Positions 26,183-35,634 of a stretch of 64,000 nucleotides of DNA are shown piece after piece. Each line of letters opens with the position of its first letter. The stretch's first letter is position 1. The notes under the pieces are model-generated. The model was not told where the DNA came from and made no database searches. It saw only the letters and a program-made list of their open reading frames with translations. This DNA is from Caecibacter massiliensis. GTDB lineage: Bacteria; Bacillota; Negativicutes; Veillonellales; Megasphaeraceae. Location: contig LT608311.1 in assembly GCA_900095875.1 (NCBI GenBank), forward strand, positions 1,550,001 to 1,614,000, given 5' to 3'. The position numbers and the translations under genes are program-made.

Positions 26183-26983
26183 ATGAGACATTGGCAGAAA
26201 TATGCCGCAATAGGCATGACGGCTGTACTGGCTGCCGGTCTTATGACCGGTTGTGGCAGTGATAAAAAAGCAGAACAGGGTGCATCAGGAGAAAAAAATA
26301 AAATCGTCATCGGTCTCGATGACAATTTCCCGCCTTTCGGATTTCACGATGAAAGCGGGGAACTCGTCGGCTTTGATATCGATATGGCAAAAGAAGCGGC
26401 CAAACGCCTGGGCATTGAAGTAGAATTCAAACCGATAGACTGGGACAGCAAAGAAACGGAATTGAACAGCAAGAAAATCGATGCCATCTGGAATGGCCTG
26501 TCTATTACACCGGAACGGGAAAAGAATATCCTCTTTTCCCGGCCGTATGAAAACGGGCCGCAGATTCTCCTCGTACGGGCCGATTCTCCCATCCAGGGAA
26601 AAGCGGACCTGGCAGGCAAAATCGTAGGCACGCAGCAGGGCAGTACCGGTCTGGAAGCCATCAACCAGGAACCACAGCTGCGTGATTCCTTCAAAGAACT
26701 CAAGCAATATTCGGATAATGTGACGAGTTTCATGGATCTGGAAGTCGGACGTATTGATGCCGTCGTCGTAGCCAAGACGACAGCCGCTTATTTTATGCAG
26801 AAGAACAAGGCGAACTTCCGCATCATCGATGTAGGATATCCGGATATCCCCAGTGGCGTCGGCATGCGCAAGGACGATACGGCACTGAAGGCAAAACTGG
26901 ATAAAGTGCTGGAAGACATGCATAATGACGGTACGAGCAAAGCCATCTCGGAAAAATGGTTTGGCATTGATATTTCGATGTAA
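26183..26983 (+). CDS. Amino-acid ABC transporter substrate-binding lipoprotein (copy 1)
   Basis: A 266-residue family 3 solute-binding protein with lipobox M-T-G-C (Cys24). IVIGLDDNFPPFGFHDESGE (residues 41-60) starts the ligand-binding lobe. I use ATG 26183, which has GGGGGAG upstream, instead of the TTG at 26156. The next gene is a close paralog with the same mature N-terminus, so the system has two alternative receptors for one permease and ATPase. Polar amino acid ligand, not specified further. Confidence 0.9.
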   Translation: MRHWQKYAAIGMTAVLAAGLMTGCGSDKKAEQGASGEKNKIVIGLDDNFPPFGFHDESGELVGFDIDMAKEAAKRLGIEVEFKPIDWDSKETELNSKKIDAIWNGLSITPEREKNILFSRPYENGPQILLVRADSPIQGKADLAGKIVGTQQGSTGLEAINQEPQLRDSFKELKQYSDNVTSFMDLEVGRIDAVVVAKTTAAYFMQKNKANFRIIDVGYPDIPSGVGMRKDDTALKAKLDKVLEDMHNDGTSKAISEKWFGIDISM

Positions 26984-27000
26984 TAAGGAGGATATGAAAT

Positions 27001-27804
27001 ATGAACTTAAAAAAAGTAATACTGGCAGGCACGCTGGCAGTCACGACGGCAGCCATGATTACAGGTTGCGGCGGACAGGATAAAAAGGCAGCAGACCAGA
27101 AGCTGCCTGATAAAATCGTCATCGGCCTCGACGATAATTTCCCGCCTATGGGATTCCGCAATGAAAGCGGCGAACTCGTCGGCTTTGATATCGACCTGGC
27201 AAAAGAAGCGGCCAAACGGCTGGGTGTGGAAGTAGAATTCAAGCCCATTGACTGGGACAGTAAGGAAGCGGCCTTACAGAGCAAGCAGGTAGACCTCCTC
27301 TGGAATGGCCTGACTATTACCAAAGACCGTTCGGAAAAGATAGCTTTTTCCAAGCCGTATATGAAAAACGCTCAGCTTCTCGTCGTGCGGGCGGATTCCC
27401 CGATTACGGACCGGGCTGGTCTTGCCGGAAAGATCATCGGTACCCAGGAAGGCAGCAGTTCTATTGATGCTCTGGATAAGAATAAAGAATTTGAAAATTC
27501 CCTTCAGGAAGTCAAGAAATACGGCGATTTCGTCAACGCCTTTATGGACCTGGAAATCGGCCGGACTGACGGTGTCCTCGTCGATAGCGTAGTCGGCCGC
27601 TATTACATGACCAAGAAAGAAGGAAAGTTCAAAGTCATCGATGATAAGATGGGCGATGAACAGTTTGGCGTCGGCATGCGCAAGGACGACAAAGTGCTTC
27701 AGGATAAGCTGAACGACGTCTTGAAACAGATGACAGAAGATGGTACAATGACTAAGTTGTCCGATAAATGGTTCGGGGAAGATATTACGATTCCCGTTAA
27801 ATAG
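27001..27804 (+). CDS. Amino-acid ABC transporter substrate-binding lipoprotein (copy 2)
   Basis: A 267-residue paralog of the preceding gene with lipobox I-T-G-C (Cys23). The two share the stretch GFDID-AKEAAKRLG and the AVEFKPIDWDSKE-type segment, but differ in the second lobe, where ligand selectivity often lies. ATG follows AAGGAGGA, 17 bases after copy 1. A tandem duplication with later divergence is likely. Confidence 0.9.
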   Translation: MNLKKVILAGTLAVTTAAMITGCGGQDKKAADQKLPDKIVIGLDDNFPPMGFRNESGELVGFDIDLAKEAAKRLGVEVEFKPIDWDSKEAALQSKQVDLLWNGLTITKDRSEKIAFSKPYMKNAQLLVVRADSPITDRAGLAGKIIGTQEGSSSIDALDKNKEFENSLQEVKKYGDFVNAFMDLEIGRTDGVLVDSVVGRYYMTKKEGKFKVIDDKMGDEQFGVGMRKDDKVLQDKLNDVLKQMTEDGTMTKLSDKWFGEDITIPVK

Positions 27805-27831
27805 TGTATAGTGTTGCTGTATCTGGTGGAG

Positions 27832-27855
27832 GGGCCGCCTGTGTCTGGGCGGCCC
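27832..27855 (+). other. Intra-operon GC hairpin
   Basis: GGGCCGCC, eight-base loop, GGCGGCCC, without a T run. It lies between the binding proteins and the permease gene. Such hairpins often protect upstream mRNA and lower downstream expression, which suits a transporter needing excess binding protein. Confidence 0.5.
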
Positions 27856-27897
27856 GCTTGTTTGTCCTGACACAGGTACATAGTAAGGGAGTGCCTT

Positions 27898-28548
27898 ATG
27901 GAGTATTTATTGCATATCGTGCCTGCCGTAGCCGTGGGGCTGCAGGTTACGCTGAAGATTTTCATCATTACTATTGTGCTCAGCCTGCCTCTCGGGGTGG
28001 TCATGGCTATAGCCCGTATTTCAAGAATCAAGCCCCTCAGCAAGTTTATGGGAGCCTATATCTATATCATGCGGGGCACGCCGCTCATGCTGCAGATCCT
28101 CTTTATCTATTATGGCCTGCCTTTTATCATCGACGGTCTGAAACTGGCGGACTTCCCGGCAGCCATCATCGCCTTCGTCTTTAACTACGCCGCATATTTC
28201 GCTGAAATTTTCCGCGGCGGCATCCAGTCTATTGACAAAGGCCAGTATGAAGGGGCTAAAGTTCTGGGTATGACCTATGTCCAGACCATGCGCCGCATCA
28301 TCCTGCCCCAGGTCGTAAAACGCGTCCTGCCGCCGGTGGCGAATGAAACCATCAACCTGCTGAAAGATACGTCCCTGGTCTATATCCTGGCCATGAATGA
28401 TATCCTGCGCATTACCCGGTCCATCGTACAGCGCGATTTTGATACGACCGCCTTTATCGTAGCCGCCGTCTTCTATCTCTTCTTTACGTTTATCCTCACC
28501 AAGGTATTTAGTTATCTGGAAAAACGCTTTGCCGTATACGATGAATAG
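27898..28548 (+). CDS. Amino-acid ABC transporter permease
   Basis: A 216-residue HisM/GlnP-type permease with about five membrane segments. [19 protein letters not shown] (residues 59-77) and the EAA-loop [20 protein letters not shown] (112-131) are typical. It is the only permease of this operon, so a homodimer is expected, in contrast to the two-permease system at the window start. Start ATG follows AAGGGAG. Confidence 0.9.
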   Translation: MEYLLHIVPAVAVGLQVTLKIFIITIVLSLPLGVVMAIARISRIKPLSKFMGAYIYIMRGTPLMLQILFIYYGLPFIIDGLKLADFPAAIIAFVFNYAAYFAEIFRGGIQSIDKGQYEGAKVLGMTYVQTMRRIILPQVVKRVLPPVANETINLLKDTSLVYILAMNDILRITRSIVQRDFDTTAFIVAAVFYLFFTFILTKVFSYLEKRFAVYDE

Positions 28549-28559
28549 GAGGCACTACG

Positions 28560-29327
28560 ATGAGTTTTATTGAAATGAATCATATCCGTAAACAATTCGG
28601 GAATCTGGAAGTACTGAAAGATGTGACGCTGCATATGGAACGCGGTGAAGTCATTTCCATCATCGGTCCATCCGGCAGTGGCAAGAGTACCTTCCTGCGG
28701 TGTCTCTGTCAGCTTGAAACCATCAATCGAGGAGAAATCATCGTCGATGGACAGTACATGGTCAAGACGCCGGAAGGCAGCCAGCGCGCCATCTACGAAC
28801 CGGCTTCCCGTGTACGGGCCATCTGCCGCCGCATGGGCATGGTATTCCAGCATTTCAACCTTTTCCCCCACATGACGGTCCTCGATAATATTCTCGAGGC
28901 TCCCCGTGTCGTCAAGGGAATGAAGACGAATGAAATCCTGCCTATAGCTGAATCACTCCTCAAACGGGTCGGCCTGTGGAGTAAGAAGGACGCCTATCCG
29001 TCCCAGCTTTCGGGCGGACAGAAACAGCGTGTGGCCATTGCCCGGGCTCTGGCCATGCAGCCGGATATCATGCTCTTTGACGAACCGACATCGGCACTCG
29101 ATCCGGAGCTGACCGGAGAAGTACTGCGGACTATCAAGCAGCTGGCCGATGAAGATATGACCATGATCATCGTGACCCATGAAATGGCCTTTGCCAAAGA
29201 AGTTTCCGACCGGGTCCTGTTCATGGCAGACGGTATTGTCCAGGAAGAAGGAAATCCGGAACAGATTTTTGAACATCCGCAGAATGAACGGACCCAGAGT
29301 TTCCTGAAATCCATGCTGCGCTTTTGA
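28560..29327 (+). CDS. Amino-acid ABC transporter ATP-binding protein
   Basis: A 255-residue GlnQ-type ATPase. Walker [10 protein letters not shown] near residue 36, signature LSGGQKQR near 147, Walker [14 protein letters not shown] near 167. It has the short insertion after the Walker A lobe (residues 70-92) that is common in this family. ATG behind TAGGAGG, 11 bases after the permease. Confidence 0.93.
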   Translation: MSFIEMNHIRKQFGNLEVLKDVTLHMERGEVISIIGPSGSGKSTFLRCLCQLETINRGEIIVDGQYMVKTPEGSQRAIYEPASRVRAICRRMGMVFQHFNLFPHMTVLDNILEAPRVVKGMKTNEILPIAESLLKRVGLWSKKDAYPSQLSGGQKQRVAIARALAMQPDIMLFDEPTSALDPELTGEVLRTIKQLADEDMTMIIVTHEMAFAKEVSDRVLFMADGIVQEEGNPEQIFEHPQNERTQSFLKSMLRF

Positions 29328-29331
29328 TCAA

Positions 29332-29373
29332 AGCTGCACTGTATATTTTTTAGATATATGGTGCAGTTTTTTA
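29332..29373 (+). terminator. Terminator after second ABC operon
   Basis: CTGCAC and GTGCAG arms flank an inner TATAT/ATATA stem, followed by six T. It begins four bases after the ATPase stop. Confidence 0.8.
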
Positions 29374-29444
29374 TTTCTCCCACGGATTCCGGTATTTATG
29401 ATATAATGGAAAGGTAAACAATTCGAACGAAAGGCTGTGGTATT

Positions 29445-30887
29445 ATGATGAATCGGATTACCTTGCCGTCTGGCCTTGTATTGGATATGTCCCACCTTTA
29501 CGGGCCGGATGCCTTGATAACGGAACGAGAAGTGGAAGAGTTTGCTCCTGTCTATCAGAAAGCTCACTCTGTCATGATGGAATTGCGCCAAAAGGGAACG
29601 GTTGCCGGCCACCTTTCTAAAGATGGGGAACCGGAAGCGGTACTCTTTCCGCAGCTGCCGTATATTGCAGAAGGCAATATCAATAATCCTGAACGCATCG
29701 TGGCATTGGAAGAACTGGGACGGACGGTGCGCAACCGCGTCGATGCCGTCGTATTCTTCGGCATTGGCGGGTCGTATCTGGGCGGCAAAGTCCTGTTTGA
29801 TGTCCAGTGCGGCGAATTCTGGAATCTTAAGAGTCAGAAAGACCGCAACGGATATCCTAAGGCATTTTTTGCCGGTAATAATGTCGATGCCCATAAGTTG
29901 TCCGGCCTGATTCAGACAATGCGTGCAGAAAGTACGGGACAGCAGGATTACACGGTCATGGCCGTCGTTATATCCAAATCGGGATCTACCATCGAACCCA
30001 TGTCGAATTATATGATTTTCAAAGAAGCCATGGAAGTTGCGGGGATTTCTATGGAAACCGTAGCCGTCACCGATCCCCATGAAGGAGAAAAGGAAACGCT
30101 GCTGCATACGCTGGCCCGTGAATCGGGCTGGCCTATCTTCTACGTACCGGACGGCATCGGTGGCAGGTTCAGCGTCTTTTCCGAAGTAGGACTCATCGTC
30201 GGAGCCCTTACGGGATTTGATATCCGGTCCTTCCTTGCCGGTGCCCGTGAAGCGGATCAGGCTGTCAAAAGCGATGACATCACGAAAAATCCGGCCCTTC
30301 TCAACAGTGTCCTGAAATTCCTGGCCGGAAGCCGCCATGGGAGAAACCTGGAAGTTCTCATGCCCTATGCCGACAATCTGAAATCTTTATCCGAATGGTA
30401 TATCCAGCTCCTGGCAGAATCACTGGGTAAACGGCTGAATAAAGAAGGGCAGGTCGTCCATTATGGACGGACGCCGATCGTCGCTGTCGGTACGACGGAT
30501 ATGCATGCCCAGACGCAGGAACACCAGGAAGGCCCCCAGGACAAAGTCGTCCAGTTCGTCTCCATCGAAAAATGGCCTGATGATCTCGTCGTTCCCCATA
30601 CGTACGATTCCTTTGCCAAACTGGCTGCCTTCAGCGGCCTGCCCTTGAGCCGGATCCTGGAAGCGGCGCGCCGGGCTAATGAAGAAGCCCTCATTGGAGA
30701 TGGCCGGCCCAGTGCCAATTTCATCCTTCCTGAACTGAACGCCTTTTATCTGGGAGAGCTCATGTTCCTGCTCTGCTGGTCCATTGCCTATGAAGGGGAA
30801 TATGCCGATGTCGATGCCTTTAACCAGCCGGGGGTAGAAATATACAAACGCTATCTGGGGCAGCATCTGGCAGAAATGAAAAAATAA
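29445..30887 (+). CDS. pgi: Glucose-6-phosphate isomerase
   Basis: A 480-residue phosphoglucose isomerase interconverting glucose-6-P and fructose-6-P. GIGGSYLGGK (near 106) and SKSGSTIEPMSNY (near 182) are sugar-phosphate contacts, and the later GGRFSVFSEVG and QEHQEG segments hold catalytic Arg, Glu and His residues. ATG is doubled at 29445/29448 and either may be used. TATAAT at 29402-29407 is the likely -10. GalE follows after 81 bases. Confidence 0.93.
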   Translation: MMNRITLPSGLVLDMSHLYGPDALITEREVEEFAPVYQKAHSVMMELRQKGTVAGHLSKDGEPEAVLFPQLPYIAEGNINNPERIVALEELGRTVRNRVDAVVFFGIGGSYLGGKVLFDVQCGEFWNLKSQKDRNGYPKAFFAGNNVDAHKLSGLIQTMRAESTGQQDYTVMAVVISKSGSTIEPMSNYMIFKEAMEVAGISMETVAVTDPHEGEKETLLHTLARESGWPIFYVPDGIGGRFSVFSEVGLIVGALTGFDIRSFLAGAREADQAVKSDDITKNPALLNSVLKFLAGSRHGRNLEVLMPYADNLKSLSEWYIQLLAESLGKRLNKEGQVVHYGRTPIVAVGTTDMHAQTQEHQEGPQDKVVQFVSIEKWPDDLVVPHTYDSFAKLAAFSGLPLSRILEAARRANEEALIGDGRPSANFILPELNAFYLGELMFLLCWSIAYEGEYADVDAFNQPGVEIYKRYLGQHLAEMKK

Positions 30888-30968
30888 CGGGTTCGTTCCC
30901 GGCTCCGCCATTAGGCGTAGATCTGATGTCTTTCGTTTAAATTTGTAGTGAAAGGTGTACTGTGTATT

Positions 30969-31964
30969 ATGAATATTCTCGTTACCGGGGGTGCCGGATA
31001 TATTGGCAGCCATACTGTAAAAGCATTATTGGAAAAAGGTCATTCCGTAGTCGTACTGGACAATCTGTCCCGGGGACACCGTCAGGCCGTACCAGCAGAC
31101 GTGGAACTCATTGAAGAAGACATACACCATCTGGAACGGGTAAAACAAATCCTGACAGACCGGAAAATCGAAGGGGTCATGCATTTTGCCGCCCACAGCC
31201 AGGTAGGGGAATCGATGGTCAATCCGACTATCTATTATGACAATAATATAGTCGGTTCCTATTACCTGCTGGAAGCGGTCCGCCAGGCCGGTGTACCTTA
31301 TATGGTTTTTTCATCTACCGCTGCCGTATATGGTGAACCGGAACAGACTCCCATTACAGAAGATATGCCGTATGCGCCGACCAATGTCTATGGACAGACA
31401 AAATTGATGATCGAACACATGCTGGCCCAGTTCAGCCGTGCCTATGGTCTGCGGTATGTGGCCCTGCGTTATTTTAATGCCGCCGGAGCCGATGCAGATG
31501 GCAGAATCGGGGAAGATCATACACCGGAAACCCATCTGATTCCGTTGATTTTGCAGACGGCTTTGGGACAGCGTCAGAGTATCAAGATTTTTGGTACAGA
31601 TTATCCGACGGCTGATGGGACCTGTATCCGTGATTATATCCATGTAACGGATCTGGCCGATGCCCACGTGCGGGTCCTGGACTATCTGGCCCGTGGCGGC
31701 CAGTCCCAGTATTTCAACCTGGGAACCCAGCACGGCATGAGTGTGCGCCAGATGATCGAGACGGCTAAAAAGGTAACGGGCCGGGACTTTGCTGTAGAAG
31801 AAGCGCCCCGCCGTGCCGGTGATCCGGCCGTACTCATCGCAAGTTCGGAAAAGATTCAGGCCGTAACCGGCTGGCGTCCTGTCCACAGTGATGTGGAACA
31901 CATCATTGCCGATGCCTGGAACTGGCACTGTACGCATCCGGAAGGATACGGGGATGGGAAATAG
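30969..31964 (+). CDS. galE: UDP-glucose 4-epimerase
   Basis: A 331-residue SDR epimerase making UDP-galactose. NAD motif GGAGYIGSH (residues 7-15), catalytic Ser/Thr region SSTAAVYGEP and Tyr-x-x-x-Lys (YGQTK) are present, with the family C-terminus RPVHSDVEHIIADAWNWH. ATG 30969 starts right at the fold; an upstream in-frame GTG at 30948 would add seven residues. It supplies sugars for envelope polysaccharide. It overlaps the next gene by 11 bases. Confidence 0.93.
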   Translation: MNILVTGGAGYIGSHTVKALLEKGHSVVVLDNLSRGHRQAVPADVELIEEDIHHLERVKQILTDRKIEGVMHFAAHSQVGESMVNPTIYYDNNIVGSYYLLEAVRQAGVPYMVFSSTAAVYGEPEQTPITEDMPYAPTNVYGQTKLMIEHMLAQFSRAYGLRYVALRYFNAAGADADGRIGEDHTPETHLIPLILQTALGQRQSIKIFGTDYPTADGTCIRDYIHVTDLADAHVRVLDYLARGGQSQYFNLGTQHGMSVRQMIETAKKVTGRDFAVEEAPRRAGDPAVLIASSEKIQAVTGWRPVHSDVEHIIADAWNWHCTHPEGYGDGK

Positions 31965-32538
31965 GCTGTCCGCATATAGTCACCTTGTTTGGAACATTTT
32001 AGTTCATCACGCGAAAACATGGCTCCCGTATGGAGTAATCCTGGCATGTCTGACAGGAATCTGGTTTTGGTGGGATGGACCGGCATCAGATCAGAACGTA
32101 GTAGTACGGGAGACGAAGAATCATACCGATTCTCCGCCTCCTTCTTTTTTGCATAAAAAAGCCGGTCCCCCTTCAAAAGGAGAAGGAAAGTGTATCCACA
32201 GCCTGGCGGGCATCCGGCGGACAAAACCACTGGTCGATTTATTTGAGTCGCCAGTTGCCATGGAGAGTGCGGGAAAAGAAGCAAAAAAGGAAGATAATCC
32301 GGAACAGAAGAAAAAACAGAACGGCAGAGAGAAAGAGAAACTGTCCCGGCCGGTACCGCTGCCACAAGTACTGGGAGTGCTGGAAGAAGGAGGCCGGCGT
32401 CTTATCCTGCTCAGCAATGGAGTGCGGTCACAGGCTTGTGCGGCAGGAGAATCGTTTAATTCCTGGCAGATTGCTTATATTTCCCACGGTGTAGCAGGTC
32501 TTTCGAAAGAAGGTGTCATTCATGAAGTGTATTTTTAA
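31954..32538 (+). CDS. PilP/GspC-like inner-membrane protein
   Basis: A 194-residue bitopic protein: cytoplasmic N-terminus, one membrane segment (WLPYGVILACLTGIWFW, near residues 23-40), a long charged Lys/Glu/Pro linker, and a small C-terminal domain (about 134-194). The last part, PQVLGVLEEGGRRLILLSNG followed by a hydrophobic strand pair, has the pattern of the PilP/GspC homology region that docks to secretins. It starts inside the end of galE and overlaps the secretin gene by 17 bases. The family call is inference from pattern and neighbour. Confidence 0.6.
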   Translation: MGNRLSAYSHLVWNILVHHAKTWLPYGVILACLTGIWFWWDGPASDQNVVVRETKNHTDSPPPSFLHKKAGPPSKGEGKCIHSLAGIRRTKPLVDLFESPVAMESAGKEAKKEDNPEQKKKQNGREKEKLSRPVPLPQVLGVLEEGGRRLILLSNGVRSQACAAGESFNSWQIAYISHGVAGLSKEGVIHEVYF

Positions 32539-33670
32539 GACAAGGAAGACGTGGCTGCCACTGAGATTTCTGGCCATGGGGATGATGCTGATGGGATGGC
32601 CGGTACAGGCGGAAGCTCTCGATGTCCGCGTTCATGAAGCTCCGGTCCGTACCGTTCTGGCCGGACTGGCACGCAGTGCTGGAATCAACCTGGTCATAGA
32701 CGACACAGTGGATGGCACGGTGACGATGGAGCTTCATGATGTACCGGCAGAAGAGGCAATCCGCGTACTGGCGGGCAGCCAGAATCTGTTGTACCGCACG
32801 GACGGGGCCATTGCCTTCATTACGGCCGGAAGAGCTCATGATCAGGCCCGGAGCTGCTATACCTGGAAACTTCATCATGCCGATCCGGACAGTGTGCGTC
32901 AGGCGGCAGAAACGGTGGCAGGGTCTGGTCACATCGGCTATCACAGCGATACCAATGCTCTCATTCTTCATGGCTCGGCCCAGACTGCATCGGCGGTAGA
33001 CCGGCTGGTGCAATCCCTCGATGTGCCGGTGCGGCAGGTCGGTGTGGAAATAGAATTCCTGTCCCTTCAGACCGATGCCGTCAAAGATCTGGGGATTTCC
33101 TGGGACTGGACAGCCATGGAAGGCGGACCGGGTCATCAGGCTTTCCTGTACACGGGCCAGCTGCGGGCGCTGGAAAGCAAGGGTAAAGCCCGGGTCCTGG
33201 CCCGTCCTCATCTTATGGCACAGAATGGGCGGGAAGCGCAGATCCTCATCGGGGACCGCATCCCCGTCCTGACAGAACACGTGACCGATGGGGAAGTGTC
33301 CCGCACGACAGAATATGAAGATGCGGGCATCAAGCTGAGCTTTACGCCGCGGATTCATGAGGATGGCAGTGTGACTGCCCACATCCGGGCCGAAGTGGGA
33401 ACGCCTATCCTCGTACCGGAACTCAAGGCCTACCGGATTACGACGCGCCGGGCCGATACGGACGTCTGTATGCAGCCCGGGAGGGACCTGCTCATCGGCG
33501 GCCTCATCAGCCGGGAAGAAATCAATAATCTGCGTAAAGTTCCCATACTGGCAGACATCCCTGTTCTGGGAAAGTTATTCCGGTATCACTACACATCAAA
33601 AAAAGAAACAGAGCTGGTCATCCTCATCCGGTCCCGCGCAGCATCATCTTCCCCGGAATCGGTTCGTTGA
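32522..33670 (+). CDS. Short secretin (PilQ/GspD-like outer-membrane channel)
   Basis: A 382-residue secretin with signal peptide (cleavage near VQAEA, residue 27). One STN domain (about 30-100) and one NolW domain (about 110-180) precede the secretin barrel (about 195-375). The barrel shows VLARPHLMAQNGREAQILIG, DAGIKLSFTPRI and the conserved VPILADIPVLGKLFRY. This is much shorter than typical PilQ, with no AMIN domains. It needs an outer membrane, so it supports a diderm host. ATG 32522 has GAAGG upstream. No pilus motor or pilin gene is nearby. Confidence 0.83.
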   Translation: MKCIFKTRKTWLPLRFLAMGMMLMGWPVQAEALDVRVHEAPVRTVLAGLARSAGINLVIDDTVDGTVTMELHDVPAEEAIRVLAGSQNLLYRTDGAIAFITAGRAHDQARSCYTWKLHHADPDSVRQAAETVAGSGHIGYHSDTNALILHGSAQTASAVDRLVQSLDVPVRQVGVEIEFLSLQTDAVKDLGISWDWTAMEGGPGHQAFLYTGQLRALESKGKARVLARPHLMAQNGREAQILIGDRIPVLTEHVTDGEVSRTTEYEDAGIKLSFTPRIHEDGSVTAHIRAEVGTPILVPELKAYRITTRRADTDVCMQPGRDLLIGGLISREEINNLRKVPILADIPVLGKLFRYHYTSKKETELVILIRSRAASSSPESVR

Positions 33671-33729
33671 CAGGCCGTATGGAATTTGCTACCATAGATG
33701 TGTTTTCAGCAGAAAGGGGATAGGAACAG

Positions 33730-34107
33730 ATGGAAAAAATACTATGTGTAGCATTGGGAGGCGGCATCGGGGCGGCATGCCGGTATATACTGACGGAACT
33801 GTGCAATATGCATGGAGGAGCCTTTTTTCCCTATGGGACAGTACTGGCTAATGTCATCGGGTCTTTTCTGATTGGTGTCCTGTTTGTTTTTTTCAGCAGC
33901 CATTCGTCTCTTTCACCGCTGGTCAAACTCCTTTTCGTAACAGGCGTTCTCGGCGGATTCACGACCTTTTCTACATACAATATGGAACTCCTGACTATGG
34001 CCCGGACCGGCGAATTCACCTTTGCCCTGCTCTATCTGGGACTCAATGTCATCGGCGGTTTTGCGGCCTGCTGGCTGGGATACGCAGCCGGCAATGCCAT
34101 CGTCTGA
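33730..34107 (+). CDS. crcB: Fluoride channel CrcB/FluC
   Basis: A 125-residue four-helix membrane protein that exports fluoride as a dual-topology dimer. GGGIGAACRYIL (residues 10-21) and GGFTTFSTYNME (near 76-87, with the Phe and Na-site Thr residues) are diagnostic. ATG follows GGGGATAGGA. The 59-base gap upstream shows no fluoride riboswitch. Confidence 0.93.
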   Translation: MEKILCVALGGGIGAACRYILTELCNMHGGAFFPYGTVLANVIGSFLIGVLFVFFSSHSSLSPLVKLLFVTGVLGGFTTFSTYNMELLTMARTGEFTFALLYLGLNVIGGFAACWLGYAAGNAIV

Positions 34108-34152
34108 TGGTATGATACTAGTTTCTATATAAATGTATTATCCAGGGACATC

Positions 34153-34201
34153 AAAAAAGACTGACCCGGAAGATCAGTTACTTCCGACGTCAGTCTTTTT
34201 G
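34153..34201. terminator. Bidirectional terminator between crcB and brnQ
   Basis: AAAAAGACTGAC and GTCAGTCTTTTT arms with an inner GGAAG/CTTCC stem; A and T runs on both sides serve both convergent genes. Confidence 0.85.
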
Positions 34202-34224
34202 CGTTTTGCTTGTTAGAATTCCGT

Positions 34225-35523
34225 TTATGCCGCTGCCTGTTCTTTTTTTCCTCTGGCAGTGTAGATTATCGTGCCGAGGACGAAGCCGATGATGAACGGG
34301 ATAATCCAGCCGAAACCGTACGTAGAAAGCGGTGTGGCAGCGACGATAGCTTTGGCAAAGCCGAGGCCGGAAAGACCGGGCAGGGATTCGAGGAGTGCGT
34401 ATATCGTCACCAGATAGACCGATCCCTTGTAAGCACCGTCATTGGGGATGATGCGGACCAGGACGCCCAGAACCAGCAGAGCCAGGCAGGGCGGGTAGCA
34501 GACGCCGAAAATCCAGCCTACATAAGTGACGATGCCGTCTACGCCAAGAAGGGCCGTAAGCGCGGAAAGAATACAGCAGACGATGGCTACCTGACGATAA
34601 GAGAAACGGCCTGTGGCCTGGCTGGTGAATTCGGCTACGGCTGCAATCTGGCCGATAGCCGTCGTCAGGCAGGCCAGTACGACGGCTATGCCCATGGGAA
34701 TCATGACGGCACCGCCTACGCGCTGGATAATCGCTACCAAAAGTTCAGCCCGGCCGATAGACTGGGGATAGTCACTGCTGACGCAGGCTCCCATGTAGAG
34801 GAGGGAACCGTAAATGATGAACAGCAGAACAAAGGCGATGATGCCGCAGCCGATGAGGCAGCGGTTGCGCTGTGCGACCGTCGTATATCCTTTGGCGTTG
34901 ATGGAACTGATGAAAACAGCGGCCATAATGAAACTGACCAGTACATCGCCTGTATTATATCCGCCCAGGAATGCGTTGACAAAGGAATTGGGAACAGCCG
35001 GATCAATGGGTGTTCCTATGGGGCTGGCGACGCCCATAATGGCGATGACGACCAAAATCAGGGCCAAAAGAGGCGTCAGGTATTTGCCCATCCGGTCCAT
35101 TACGTTGTTCTTATCAGCGGCGAAGAAGAATGAAATAATGAAATATACGATGACGAGAGGAATGAACGGTGCTGATGGAACATTGCCCTGGATACCGAGC
35201 TGGATAGCCGTGGCACACGTGCGGGGGATGGAAACGAAGGTGCAGACCAGCATCAGTGCGGCCAGCAGGATGTTATAGGTGTATTTGCCGACATGATCGG
35301 TAATGGCGTGTACATCTCCGTTGAGGCCGATGACGATGAGTGTGAAAATGGGAAGGAAAATCCCTGACAGGGTCAGACCGGAAAGACCGGCCAGGTAGGC
35401 CGACCCGCTGTTGAGACCCAGCTGGGGCGGGAAAATCAGATTGCCGGCACCGAAGTACGTAGCAAAGAAGGCAAAACCCAGAATGCATACATCGCGGAAG
35501 CGGATAGAATGAAGAGCAGACAT
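34225..35523 (-). CDS. brnQ: Branched-chain amino acid:cation symporter
   Basis: A 432-residue BrnQ/LivCS transporter with about 12 membrane segments. GAGNLIFPPQLGLNSG near residues 27-42 is the family signature. I chose ATG 35523, which has AGGAGGT seven bases upstream, instead of 35583. It lies 111 bases downstream of metY on the same strand, separated by a weak hairpin, so T-box read-through may reach it. Family members carry Leu, Ile and Val; methionine transport has also been seen in some. Confidence 0.9.
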   Translation of the reverse strand: MSALHSIRFRDVCILGFAFFATYFGAGNLIFPPQLGLNSGSAYLAGLSGLTLSGIFLPIFTLIVIGLNGDVHAITDHVGKYTYNILLAALMLVCTFVSIPRTCATAIQLGIQGNVPSAPFIPLVIVYFIISFFFAADKNNVMDRMGKYLTPLLALILVVIAIMGVASPIGTPIDPAVPNSFVNAFLGGYNTGDVLVSFIMAAVFISSINAKGYTTVAQRNRCLIGCGIIAFVLLFIIYGSLLYMGACVSSDYPQSIGRAELLVAIIQRVGGAVMIPMGIAVVLACLTTAIGQIAAVAEFTSQATGRFSYRQVAIVCCILSALTALLGVDGIVTYVGWIFGVCYPPCLALLVLGVLVRIIPNDGAYKGSVYLVTIYALLESLPGLSGLGFAKAIVAATPLSTYGFGWIIPFIIGFVLGTIIYTARGKKEQAAA

Positions 35524-35556
35524 GATAAAACCTCCTGAAATACGTATACAAAGAGA

Positions 35557-35590
35557 GCCGGCAATGACACCGTATACAGGCATTACCGGC
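35557..35590 (-). terminator. Weak hairpin between metY and brnQ
   Basis: GCCGGtAATG-type arms (35557-35566 and 35581-35590), with TCTCTTT following on the minus strand. Probably partial termination, so some transcripts continue into brnQ. Confidence 0.5.
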
Positions 35591-35634
35591 CTTCTTTGGT
35601 CGAAGTATACTTTTTTAGTGGTCCTGGTACGATT

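Noticed and set aside
33671-33729. Possible fluoride riboswitch before crcB
   Set aside because: The gap is only 59 bases and lacks the conserved pseudoknot sequences.
34210-35133. Open frame of 307 codons on the plus strand
   Set aside because: Antisense to brnQ; the product is a Gly/Asp/Ala-rich string without domains, and a terminator lies just before it.
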